Of a stretch of 64,000 nt of DNA, positions 41,651-49,670 are shown one piece after another. Below the pieces are notes generated by a model. It was not told the origin of the DNA. It searched no databases and saw only the letters and a list, made by a program, of their open reading frames with translations. Location: assembly GCA_003665935.1 (NCBI GenBank), contig QPLR01000001.1, positions 620,001-684,000 on the forward strand, given 5' to 3'. The DNA is from Halobellus sp. Atlit-31R. GTDB lineage: Archaea; Halobacteriota; Halobacteria; Halobacteriales; Haloferacaceae. Numbering within the stretch: position 1 is the first letter of the stretch; each line of letters opens with the position of its first letter. Position numbers and translations under genes: made by a program.

Positions 41651-42631
41651 ATGGCTCGACTCCTCTTGCTCGGCGACCTCCATCTGAGTACGACCGGTCC
41701 CGCGGTCCCGCCGGGCTGCCCGGATCTCGACGCGGTTGAGGTCGACGCCATCGTCTCGATCGGCGACGTCGTCGACGACAACGCCGAACACGCCGGCGAT
41801 CCGGCAGTCGGCGAGGCGTACGAAGAGCGCGGCCGGGCGTTCTTCGAGCGGCTGAACGCCGTCGGCGTCCCCGTGGTCGCCGTCCCCGGCAATCACGATC
41901 CGGCCGCGTGTACTCGCCGGCTGACCGAGGGGCTGGAGAACGTCGCCGTCGCCCACGGCCGCACGATCGACGGCACGTCGTCGCCGGAGCCGGCGCTGGA
42001 CGGCCTCCGCTTCGTCGGCTGGGGCTGTGAGCAGTTCGATCTGACGCCGGCGTTCGAGTACGACCGGTACCCCGGCATCGTAGACACCGACGCAGCGCGC
42101 GAGAGTCCAGCCCAACGGGCGACGCGAAGCGCGGGCCTCGTCGAATCGACTGTCGCCCGGTTCCTCGACGGCGATCTGACCGCGTCGGAGGCGGCGGCCG
42201 AACTCGGCGTCGCACCGGACCGCCGCGCGGCGTGTGCAAGCGAACTCGACGCGCTCGCGGCAGAGTTCGCGTCGCTCACCGGGCTACTGTGCGGCGACGC
42301 CGACGGCGACGCCGAGAGCGGGTCGGAATCCGACGGGCGGCCCGACGCAGCGACGACGGTGCTGCTCGCCCACGAATCGCCGTTCCACGTCGCGTTCGAT
42401 CACCATCACTCCGAAGACGGGGCCGACGCCCGACTCCACAAGGGCTCGATCCCGCTGAAGCTCGCGGTCGCCGCCGCCGGCCCGGAGGTCGTCTTCGGCG
42501 GTCACACGCACGTCCGCGGCCGGGACGTCGTCGAGACGACGGCGGGGTACGCAGACCTCTACAACCCCGGAAGTCCCGGCGTCGCGTTCGTGGAGATCGA
42601 CCCCGACACCGGATCCCTGCAGGTGCCGTGA
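41651..42631 (+). CDS. Calcineurin-like metallophosphoesterase
   Basis: Two-metal phosphoesterase of 326 aa. The canonical motifs appear in order: GDLHL (Asp9, His11), SIGDVVDDN, PGNHDPAA, then LLAHESPFH and GGHTHVRG. An acidic low-complexity segment (GDADGDAESGSESDG) lies between motifs three and four. Substrates in this family range from nucleotides to phosphodiesters and proteins and cannot be predicted. The ATG at 41651 starts at the first beta strand. It follows gltB on the same strand, but a T6 tract intervenes. Confidence 0.9.
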   Translation: MARLLLLGDLHLSTTGPAVPPGCPDLDAVEVDAIVSIGDVVDDNAEHAGDPAVGEAYEERGRAFFERLNAVGVPVVAVPGNHDPAACTRRLTEGLENVAVAHGRTIDGTSSPEPALDGLRFVGWGCEQFDLTPAFEYDRYPGIVDTDAARESPAQRATRSAGLVESTVARFLDGDLTASEAAAELGVAPDRRAACASELDALAAEFASLTGLLCGDADGDAESGSESDGRPDAATTVLLAHESPFHVAFDHHHSEDGADARLHKGSIPLKLAVAAAGPEVVFGGHTHVRGRDVVETTAGYADLYNPGSPGVAFVEIDPDTGSLQVP

Positions 42632-42708
42632 GGGAGGCGGCGAGACGCCGTCGGACGAGCGGGCGCAGCCGACAGTATACTTATTTGGATTACCACGAAA
42701 GCGCGAGT

Positions 42709-43506
42709 ATGCGACGCGACGCCGACCGCGGCACGAGTGCGCGGGGGGACGCAGACCGCGCGGTGAGCGAGACGGTCAGTTTCGTGCTCGTCTTCGCGCT
42801 CGTCGTCGCGTCCGTGGGGACAGTTTACGCCGTCGGGGTCGCCGAACTCGAAGCGGCGCGGGACGCAGAACGCGTCGAGAACGCCCAGCGCGCTTTCGAC
42901 GTTCTCGCAGACAACCTCGGAGATCTCACCGAAGGCGTGCCGAGCAGAGGGACGGAGGTAAAGCTCGCGGACGCGACGCTTCGCTCGGTCGACGACGCCT
43001 CGATGAACGTGACCGTCGATCCGGGCGGCGGCGCGGCGCCGACCCACTGGGAGTACGCGCTGCGGCCGATCGTCTACGACGTCGAGGCGGGCGGACAGAT
43101 CCGGCTCAGCAACGGAGCGGTACTCCGGGACAGCGACCGGGGCACTGCTGCGGTGGTTCGTGGCCCGCCGCTCGTCGTCGACGACGACCACGTACAGCTC
43201 ACGCTCCTCAAACAGGAGCACATCGGCCCGACGAGCACGGGCGGGTCACAGACGGTCCGGATACGGACGGCCGCGACGCGGTCGCGCCTCTTCTACGACA
43301 ACGAATCGGTGGTGCACGACACCGTCCGCGTGAACGTCACGAGCCCGTACACTGACGCCTGGGCCCGGCAGTACGAATCGGTCGGTTTCGCGTGCACCGA
43401 AGTCAGCGAGCCGACGCCGAGCACGTCCGGAACGGTGTCGTGCACTCGTAGCGACGTCGACCGTGTCACAGTCGTCTGGCTGCGTGTGTCGACGACGTTC
43501 GAGTGA
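42709..43506 (+). CDS. Pilin-like membrane-anchored protein (convergent with pilus operon)
   Basis: A 265-residue protein with a charged N-terminus, then RAVSETV followed by the hydrophobic segment SFVLVFALVVASVGTVYAVG, and a soluble extracellular beta-rich domain. R-A-V-S before a hydrophobic helix resembles the class III (prepilin) signal of archaeal pilins, where PibD cleaves after the small residue. TATACTTATTT (about 42676-42686) is a good promoter. It faces, and ends 20 bp from, the last gene of the minus-strand pilus operon, whose product is similar in style. Likely a minor pilin or pilus-associated protein (DUF7289-like from memory). Confidence 0.75.
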   Translation: MRRDADRGTSARGDADRAVSETVSFVLVFALVVASVGTVYAVGVAELEAARDAERVENAQRAFDVLADNLGDLTEGVPSRGTEVKLADATLRSVDDASMNVTVDPGGGAAPTHWEYALRPIVYDVEAGGQIRLSNGAVLRDSDRGTAAVVRGPPLVVDDDHVQLTLLKQEHIGPTSTGGSQTVRIRTAATRSRLFYDNESVVHDTVRVNVTSPYTDAWARQYESVGFACTEVSEPTPSTSGTVSCTRSDVDRVTVVWLRVSTTFE

Positions 43507-43526
43507 CGACGCCGTCTCACGCGAAC

Positions 43527-45041
43527 TCACTCCAGGGCCACGGTCACGTTGTTCTCGGTCACGTGTAGATAGGTGATGTACGCCGAGGAGTCGGTCGTGT
43601 CGTAGCGGAGGACGCCGCCGGAGGCGCTCTGATCGATCTGGGTGGTCCCGCGGTTCCCCGGACCGTGGTCGACACGGAGGACGAACTTCGAATCGAACGT
43701 CGCGAAGTAGTGGCGCGTGAGGATTCGGAGGGTCTGAGCGTCGGCGTCCTCGTAGGTCGTGTTCTCGCCGTCGTCGCCGGTGTGAGTGAACGACACCGGC
43801 TCCGCGGTCGCCGTCGCTTCGCGGGCGTCCCAGTCGATGGCGGTGTCGTGGCCGACGCTGCTCGAGCCGTAGGTGAAGGACTGTGCGGAGCTCGTGAAGT
43901 CGACTTCGATCACCGTATCGCCGCCCTCGCAGGCGAGCTGTACCGGCCCGGAGTTAGACGGGATGCTGCCGTTCGTCCAGCGGTGGACGTCCTCCGGCGT
44001 CGAGGCGTCGTCGTAGTAGAGATCCATCGCCAGTTGCTCGTTCGACGCCCCGCCGTTGCAGTAGTTGTTGCCGATCCCGTTCGGGACCTCGATAGCGGCT
44101 TCGTAGGCTCTGTCGCCGTCTTCGATGTAGAACGAGACGTAGAGGTTGTTGAACGTCCCGTGGTCCTTTTTGATCGACGTCTGGAAGTCGGTAACGGCGT
44201 GTCCCTCCGCGATCCCTCGGACGGCCACACCGTCGTCTTTCGCAGGGAGCGGGAACGCGCCGACGACACCGGCCGTCTGCAGGACGACCGTCGCGGTCCG
44301 GTTCCCATCGTCGACGGAGACGTTTCCGGTCGTTCGCGTGCGGAAGTACTCCGCCCACCCCTCGTAGAACTGGCTGTGAACGGTGACCGCGACGGTGCCG
44401 CTGCGGACGGGGTTGTAGTACTGCCGGGTCACGCCGTCTACGGCCTCGTCGTAGGGGGCGCCGACGTCGTCGCCGGCCGTGCCCGTCTCGTTCGGGAAGA
44501 TCCGGACCGTCTCCTCCGAGCGCCGGATCGTCGCCGTCGCGCTCCCACTCACGGTCTCGGCCGAGCGGACACGCAGGACCGGCAGCGTCAGGGTCTGATC
44601 CCTGTAGTGGAACTCCGGCGGCGACACCATCGTCGTGCCACCGTCCCGGTATCGCCAGACGCCGCCACCCTGGTAGGCGATCTCCGTCGTCTCGGTCCGA
44701 TAGGTCACGGACCCGAGCGAAGCGTTGTAGATCGTCTCGGTCTCGTCGTCGGTGTAGTTCCGGTGGCGGATTCGGAGCCAGCCGCTCTCTGACTCGGCGG
44801 TGTACTGGCCGCCCCCGGAGCGGCCGAGTCGCACCGTCTGGACAGATCCCTCCCCGAGTCCGACCATCGCAGCGCGGGCGTCTAGGAGAGTCATCGCGTG
44901 TGCGGCCCGATCGGCATTCGCCTCCTGTTGCACGTCTGTCAGTGCCGAGGAGCCGACGGCGACGACGACGCCCGCCCCGGTGATCGTCAGCGCCAGCAGC
45001 AAGACCAGAGCGATGTTCGACGACTGCGCGCGGTGCGTCAT
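43527..45041 (-). CDS. Large pilin-like surface protein, last gene of pilus operon
   Basis: A 504-residue protein with a very short n-region (MTHRAQSSN), a hydrophobic segment (IALVLLLALTITGAGVVVAV), then about 450 residues of polar, Thr/Asn-rich, beta-type sequence with many NxT/NxS sites (possible N-glycosylation). R-A-Q-S fits a prepilin-like processing site. It overlaps the upstream gene by 4 bp. It may be a minor pilin or tip adhesin assembled by the PilB/PilC pair upstream. No enzymatic motif is seen. Confidence 0.75.
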   Translation of the reverse strand: MTHRAQSSNIALVLLLALTITGAGVVVAVGSSALTDVQQEANADRAAHAMTLLDARAAMVGLGEGSVQTVRLGRSGGGQYTAESESGWLRIRHRNYTDDETETIYNASLGSVTYRTETTEIAYQGGGVWRYRDGGTTMVSPPEFHYRDQTLTLPVLRVRSAETVSGSATATIRRSEETVRIFPNETGTAGDDVGAPYDEAVDGVTRQYYNPVRSGTVAVTVHSQFYEGWAEYFRTRTTGNVSVDDGNRTATVVLQTAGVVGAFPLPAKDDGVAVRGIAEGHAVTDFQTSIKKDHGTFNNLYVSFYIEDGDRAYEAAIEVPNGIGNNYCNGGASNEQLAMDLYYDDASTPEDVHRWTNGSIPSNSGPVQLACEGGDTVIEVDFTSSAQSFTYGSSSVGHDTAIDWDAREATATAEPVSFTHTGDDGENTTYEDADAQTLRILTRHYFATFDSKFVLRVDHGPGNRGTTQIDQSASGGVLRYDTTDSSAYITYLHVTENNVTVALE

Positions 45042-45577
45042 CCGTCGAGGTCACCTCCCGCCTCCGGCGGGCCGGCGAGCGAGAGCGACGCCGACGCGTC
45101 ACCGTCGGCCACGACGAGTACCGGTTCCGACCCGCTCGCATCGAGTCCCACGACGGTCCACCCGCCGAGGACCGACCCCTCTGCCACGTCTACCGTCGTC
45201 GAGATCGTCTGTGTGACACCCACGTCGGACTGCGCCGAGCGCAGCGTCAGCTCGTGTCTGGCCGGCTGTCCGGGCGGATCCGCCAGTTCCGTGATCTCGA
45301 TTCGGTAGGACTCGCTGGCGACCCGGTCGGGGAGAGAGACGCCGACGCGAACCGAACGCGAGCGCGCTCGTGCGTCGGCGAGTCGGTCCGCGTCCTCGAT
45401 TCCCGCGGCGAGTTGCCCGGCGAGGACACCGAGTTCCTCGCGGACGACCTGCTCGCGCTGGTTCTCGACGTAACTCCCCGCACCGATGAGTAGCCCCGAG
45501 ATGAGCACCGCGGTGATACCGAGCGCGATCACGTAGTTGACCGTGATCGAAACGGCGCGGTCGCGTCGAGAGATCAC
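45038..45577 (-). CDS. Pilin-like membrane-anchored protein
   Basis: A 179-residue protein. The GTG start at 45575-45577 overlaps the upstream stop codon by 4 bp and precedes a basic n-region with RAVSITV and the hydrophobic segment VNYVIALGITAVLISGLLIG, then a predicted alpha-helical stretch and a small extracellular domain. A prepilin-like R-A-V-S site is present. I recall a haloarchaeal DUF7266-type family in this operon position but cannot verify it. Likely a minor pilin or assembly component. Confidence 0.72.
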   Translation of the reverse strand: MISRRDRAVSITVNYVIALGITAVLISGLLIGAGSYVENQREQVVREELGVLAGQLAAGIEDADRLADARARSRSVRVGVSLPDRVASESYRIEITELADPPGQPARHELTLRSAQSDVGVTQTISTTVDVAEGSVLGGWTVVGLDASGSEPVLVVADGDASASLSLAGPPEAGGDLDG

Positions 45578-46566
45578 TCCGGCACCACCTCGATCCGCGC
45601 TTCGTAGTCGAGGTTCGGCGTCCGGTACGTGACGCGAAGATCGGCCGCGTAGAGCGCGTCCGTCCAGTACGGCGAGCCAGACCCCGGCGACGCGAGTCCG
45701 GAGACGGCCAGGTCCGATTGGGGCTCGTCGACCACCATCGTGTACGCCCCGCCCGCGACGTCGCCGTTGGCGTACGACACTTCGAGATCGTCGCCGACGG
45801 CCTCGACGACGGCGAGTCCCGGACACGACGCGCCTCCGACGGAGCTGTTCGCGACGTCGATCACGAACGTGTCGCCGGTGACCGACCCGGGCGCGCACGT
45901 CGCGGTGACCGAGCCGTTCTCGGAAACGCGGACCTCCGGATCGCCGCCGTTCGTGTAGACGGAGACGGTCCGGGTGCCCGCGTCAGAGGCGACGTCCAAG
46001 CGGAAGACGTCGCCGCCGGGGCCGCTCGCGAGGAACGTCTGGTCGACCGTCAGCCGAAGCGAACGGAGTCCAGAGAGGTCGCTCCCGTCGGCGACGGTCC
46101 AGTTTGCGGCCCCGCTCTCGCTCGTGTAGTTCCGGCCGGCGTCGTCCTGCTGGATCCGCGTCCCGTTCGTTACGCCGACGACGTCGGCGTCAGCACCGTC
46201 TCCGACGACGGCGCGGTGGTGTCCCGCGGCGTCGTCCCAGAGTCGCATCGTCGCCCCAAGCGACGCGTTCAGCGCAGCGTGCGAGGAGTTGTTGCGGTAG
46301 TTCACCGAGCGGATCGCCTCGCCGCCGGCTGTCCGCACTTCCGAGACGTAGCCGAGCGCACTGGGGGAGTCGACGCCGGCTTCCCGCGTCGCTAGGTTTC
46401 CAGTGTAGATTGCGGTGTTCAGCAGTAGCGCCAACGCCACGAACAGGACGGCGAGCGCGAGCGCTCCCACCAGAAGAAGCTGGGCGCGGTCCGACCGGCG
46501 ACCTCGACCGTCGGTGCTCGCACCCGAACGGCGATCGCCGCGGAGCCGCGGGCTCAGATCCGCCAT
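45574..46566 (-). CDS. Pilin-like membrane-anchored protein
   Basis: A 330-residue protein with a basic n-region (RLRGDRRSGAST, GRGRRSDRAQ), a hydrophobic helix (LLLVGALALAVLFVALALLL) and a long extracellular domain rich in Asn/Ser/Thr and NxT/NxS sites. R-A-Q-L matches the R-A-[VQ] motif of its operon neighbours. It overlaps the preceding gene by 13 bp and the next by 4 bp. I recall a DUF7261-type family. Probably a minor pilin; no enzyme motif visible. Confidence 0.72.
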   Translation of the reverse strand: MADLSPRLRGDRRSGASTDGRGRRSDRAQLLLVGALALAVLFVALALLLNTAIYTGNLATREAGVDSPSALGYVSEVRTAGGEAIRSVNYRNNSSHAALNASLGATMRLWDDAAGHHRAVVGDGADADVVGVTNGTRIQQDDAGRNYTSESGAANWTVADGSDLSGLRSLRLTVDQTFLASGPGGDVFRLDVASDAGTRTVSVYTNGGDPEVRVSENGSVTATCAPGSVTGDTFVIDVANSSVGGASCPGLAVVEAVGDDLEVSYANGDVAGGAYTMVVDEPQSDLAVSGLASPGSGSPYWTDALYAADLRVTYRTPNLDYEARIEVVPE

Positions 46567-47138
46567 ACGACGAGCTCCACCTCCACGACCGTGTACAGCT
46601 GCTGGGTCGGATCCGCGTCGTCGACGAGGTACGAGGCGTCCGAGAGCGTCGCCGCCGAGACCGATCCGTCCCGCTCGCGCAGGCGGTCGTCGTCCGAGAG
46701 CGTGACGAGCCGTCGTGCGCTCGAGGCGTGATCGCTCGGCTGGCCGAGATCGACGATCGGACGGGGCTTGCGGTCGCCGTCGTCGTCGATGTAGTACAGC
46801 GTCAGGTCGAACGCGATTCCGCGCTCGAGAAACGTCTCGTTGAGGACCGAGCCGAGTTCCGTCGGCGGGCCGCTCCGGACGTAGCCGTCGGTCGTCGCGC
46901 CGTGCCAGTTGCCCGTCGACTCGTTCCAGTAGAGGAGCGTCGGGTGGAGGATCCCCTGCTCGTCGGCCGACGCGAGAACGCCCTCGGCGACGGCCGTCTG
47001 TTGGTTCTCGATGTGTTGGCTCGACGTGCTACCGGTCAGCGGCGTCACCGCAGTCACCTGCAGGGCGAAGACGAGGCTGGAGACGAGGATCATCCCCGCC
47101 GCGAGCGCCTCGAGCGTGTGTGCCTGTGCACGCGACAT
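46554..47138 (-). CDS. Pilin-like membrane-anchored protein
   Basis: A 194-residue protein beginning MSRAQAHTLEALAAG, followed by a hydrophobic segment (MILVSSLVFALQVTAV) and an extracellular domain. Glu10, with Thr8 and Leu9, sits at about +6 relative to a predicted R-A cleavage site, reminiscent of the Glu5 of classical pilins, the clearest such case in this operon. It starts 1 bp after the previous stop codon and overlaps the next gene by 13 bp. DUF7288-type from memory. Likely a minor pilin. Confidence 0.72.
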   Translation of the reverse strand: MSRAQAHTLEALAAGMILVSSLVFALQVTAVTPLTGSTSSQHIENQQTAVAEGVLASADEQGILHPTLLYWNESTGNWHGATTDGYVRSGPPTELGSVLNETFLERGIAFDLTLYYIDDDGDRKPRPIVDLGQPSDHASSARRLVTLSDDDRLRERDGSVSAATLSDASYLVDDADPTQQLYTVVEVELVVWRI

Positions 47139-47139
47139 C

Positions 47140-47619
47140 TTACCACGTCCTCACGAGTACGCGGTGGGTCTCACCGTCGAACGAAACCGCCCGGCGCGCG
47201 GACGCGACGGATCTGGTCTCCGGTACCGGCGGTCCGGCCGTGAGCGGCCCGCCGGCACCCGCGGCGACCGCGCCGTCGAGCGTGCGAATCGAGACGTTGG
47301 CGTCTCGCGAGGCGTCGAGCGTGAAGACCGTGCGTGTCGTGCCGGCGGTCGTATCGAAGCGACACGTCGTCGGCGCGTCCGCGCCGGTCGACATCTGCTC
47401 GAAGAACGCGTTCGTGCACGTGTCGTTCAGGACGTACGGCTCCGCGGGCCGACCGAGCGTCTCCGTCGCGAGCGACGTGGCGATCCGATCGGCCGTCTGC
47501 GAGCCCTCGCCGCCCTGAAACGGCGCGAAGATCGTCGGGACGAAGGCGACCACGACTGCGACGACGACGAGAAAGAGGCTCACGCCGATCGCGAAGTCGA
47601 TCGTCGTCTGAGCGCGCAT
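47140..47619 (-). CDS. Pilin-like membrane-anchored protein directly after pilC
   Basis: A 159-residue protein starting MRAQTTIDFAIG with the hydrophobic segment VSLFLVVVAVVVAFVPTIF. The mature part has two Cys residues (NDTCTNAF and TTCRFD) that could form a disulfide outside the cell. Its ATG overlaps the pilC stop by 4 bp. R-A-Q-T fits the shared processing motif. DUF7287-type from memory. It is probably a minor pilin assembled by this system; the major pilin cannot be identified. Confidence 0.74.
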   Translation of the reverse strand: MRAQTTIDFAIGVSLFLVVVAVVVAFVPTIFAPFQGGEGSQTADRIATSLATETLGRPAEPYVLNDTCTNAFFEQMSTGADAPTTCRFDTTAGTTRTVFTLDASRDANVSIRTLDGAVAAGAGGPLTAGPPVPETRSVASARRAVSFDGETHRVLVRTW

Positions 47620-49670
47620 CAGCCGACCACCATCCACGCGACGAGCGCGATCGTCTGCAGGACGACGACGTACTTCACGCCCGAGACGAGTTCGGCGTCG
47701 CGGATGTAGCCGCTGATGAACCCCGAGAGCGCCGCCTGCAGGGTCACAGCGTGGAAGAACAACACCGAGAGCAGATCGGTGTCGACGCCGCCGCCGAAGT
47801 TCATCCCCTGTCCGGAGAGCTCGCTGCCCCCCGACGAGCCCGCCTGCGACGCCAGCCCGGCCATCACGTCGAGGAACTGGGTCTTGAGGATGGCCATCAC
47901 GCCGAGCAGCGTGAGGTAAGTCATCAGGATGATCGCCACCTGCATCCGCGTTCGCGACTTGCGCTCGCGGTCGATGTCGTCTTGATTCTCGGAGGCCTGT
48001 GCGGCGGTCGTCAGCACTTCCGTGATCTGGCTCGACGCCTCCTGTGCCTTGGAGATGAGTTTGACTGTCCGGGCGAGCCGCGGGATGTGGTACTTGTTGT
48101 TGAACTCGACGAGGGCGCTTCGGAGACTCATCCCGTAGTTCACCTTCGCGTGGAGGATCTCGAACTCCTCGGCGAGTTTCCCCGAAGAGGTCGACGCGAC
48201 AGTCTCGACGGACTCCAGCAGCGTCTGCCCCGTGTCGTTCGCGCTGGAGAGTTTCCGGAGGTTGTCCGAGAGTTTACCGACCACGGCGTTCCGGGAGCGG
48301 ACGTTCCAGGAGTGAAAGACCGCAAGCGGGATGCCGACGACGTAGACCGGTACGTACCACCAGACGAACGTGCCCCAGACGGGGTTGTCGAGCATCCCCT
48401 GCCAGGAGAGCGGAGCCGCGCCGTTGACGACCGAGAGCCCGACGAGCACGAGCGCGGCGGGAACGCTCAGGACGAGCGTGTACAGCGGGTGCTCCCGGAA
48501 GAACAGATGCGGGTTGCGGAGTAACTGGCCGGTCTTGTACGTTCCCTCGCGCGACCGAATCCGGTCGAAGAGCCGGTACTCGCCGACGAAGCTCTCGATC
48601 AGACCCATATGGAACAGCCCCTCTCGGGTGACCTGTTCGAGCCGATCGGAGCTGTTTGCGGGCTGGAGATAGCCGTCGCCGGGTTCGTCCTGTTTGACCG
48701 TCGAGACGAGGACGAGAAAGCCGACGCCGGTGAGCGGCACGAGGCCGTACACCGTGCCGTACAGCAGGCTCTGTTGCGCCTGCCCGAGCATACTCATAAT
48801 CACGAGGATGATGATGAGAAGCAACGGAAACAGCGAGAGCGTCATGTACATCTCGCCGAAGAGTTCGAGCGTCTCCAGGACGGTCTCTTGCTCCTGTTTG
48901 GCCGTCCGGAGGTGTTTTTCCTTCTTGTCGTCGAGGAACTGCTCCATATTGCCTCCGGAGTTGACGATCGACAGCATATCCGTCAGAAACTGCGAGAGTT
49001 CCTCGGAAGGCGTCGTCATCGCCTGTTCTCTGATCGCGTTCCGGTAGTCGGTCCCGAAGTACTCCGTCTCGCGGACGATGCTCTGGAACTCCTGGGCGAC
49101 CTCGCCGTAGGTGTCGTCGGCGCGGCCCATCGCCTCCAGAATCTCCAGTTGGTTCAGCCCGCCGACGGAGAGCGCGTACATAAACGAGATGGCGTCCGGG
49201 AGCAGCATATTGATCTCGCGCTTCCGTCCGGACGCCTTCGAGTAGGGGACGGCGACGAGGCTTCCGAAGCCGAGCCCGAACCCGATCGCGCCGAAGACGA
49301 CGCCCGACACGAGCGTGACCGCCGGGACGGTGAGCGCATCGAGCGCGGCGGCCGTCGCGGCGTCACCGACCGGGAGCCCGATGCCGACGGCGTCCGACGA
49401 GATCAGGCCGAACTCGAAGATCGCCCAGCCGGCGAGCATTCCGACGAGCCAGAGGAGCGCGCCGGCGATGACGCCGACCGCCAGCGCGTGCGAGAGATAC
49501 AGTTCGACCGTCGCAGGCATTCGCGCCTGTTCGAGCTTCGTCCCGACGTCGCCGACGAAGTCGCCGTCCTCGTCGAAGAGGAACTGGAAGACGGGGTAAA
49601 AGAGGTCGCCGAGCGCGTCGTCGCTCCGGTCGAGGGCTTCGCCGTCGGCCTCGCCGACGTCGAGGCTCAC
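47619..49670 (-). CDS. pilC: Pilus assembly membrane platform protein (PilC/TadC-like), second locus
   Basis: Membrane protein of 683 aa with two T2SSF domains: one at about 160-290 (LLPDAISFMYALSVGGLNQL then LFPLLLIIILVIMSML) and one at about 460-620 (KLSDNLRKLSSANDTGQ then MQVAIILMTYLTLLGVMAIL). Additional helices lie at about 60-85, 110-140 and 395-450. It partners the ATPase encoded immediately upstream (4-bp overlap) and is followed with a 4-bp overlap by the first pilin-like gene. Architecture parallels the protein at 19.5 kb, but sequence and linker differ. Confidence 0.92.
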   Translation of the reverse strand: MSLDVGEADGEALDRSDDALGDLFYPVFQFLFDEDGDFVGDVGTKLEQARMPATVELYLSHALAVGVIAGALLWLVGMLAGWAIFEFGLISSDAVGIGLPVGDAATAAALDALTVPAVTLVSGVVFGAIGFGLGFGSLVAVPYSKASGRKREINMLLPDAISFMYALSVGGLNQLEILEAMGRADDTYGEVAQEFQSIVRETEYFGTDYRNAIREQAMTTPSEELSQFLTDMLSIVNSGGNMEQFLDDKKEKHLRTAKQEQETVLETLELFGEMYMTLSLFPLLLIIILVIMSMLGQAQQSLLYGTVYGLVPLTGVGFLVLVSTVKQDEPGDGYLQPANSSDRLEQVTREGLFHMGLIESFVGEYRLFDRIRSREGTYKTGQLLRNPHLFFREHPLYTLVLSVPAALVLVGLSVVNGAAPLSWQGMLDNPVWGTFVWWYVPVYVVGIPLAVFHSWNVRSRNAVVGKLSDNLRKLSSANDTGQTLLESVETVASTSSGKLAEEFEILHAKVNYGMSLRSALVEFNNKYHIPRLARTVKLISKAQEASSQITEVLTTAAQASENQDDIDRERKSRTRMQVAIILMTYLTLLGVMAILKTQFLDVMAGLASQAGSSGGSELSGQGMNFGGGVDTDLLSVLFFHAVTLQAALSGFISGYIRDAELVSGVKYVVVLQTIALVAWMVVG

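Noticed and set aside
37582..41892. Very long open frame (about 1436 codons) antisense to gltB
   Set aside because: High-GC haloarchaeal genes create long open antisense frames. The antisense product has no recognisable motifs and gltB is unmistakable.
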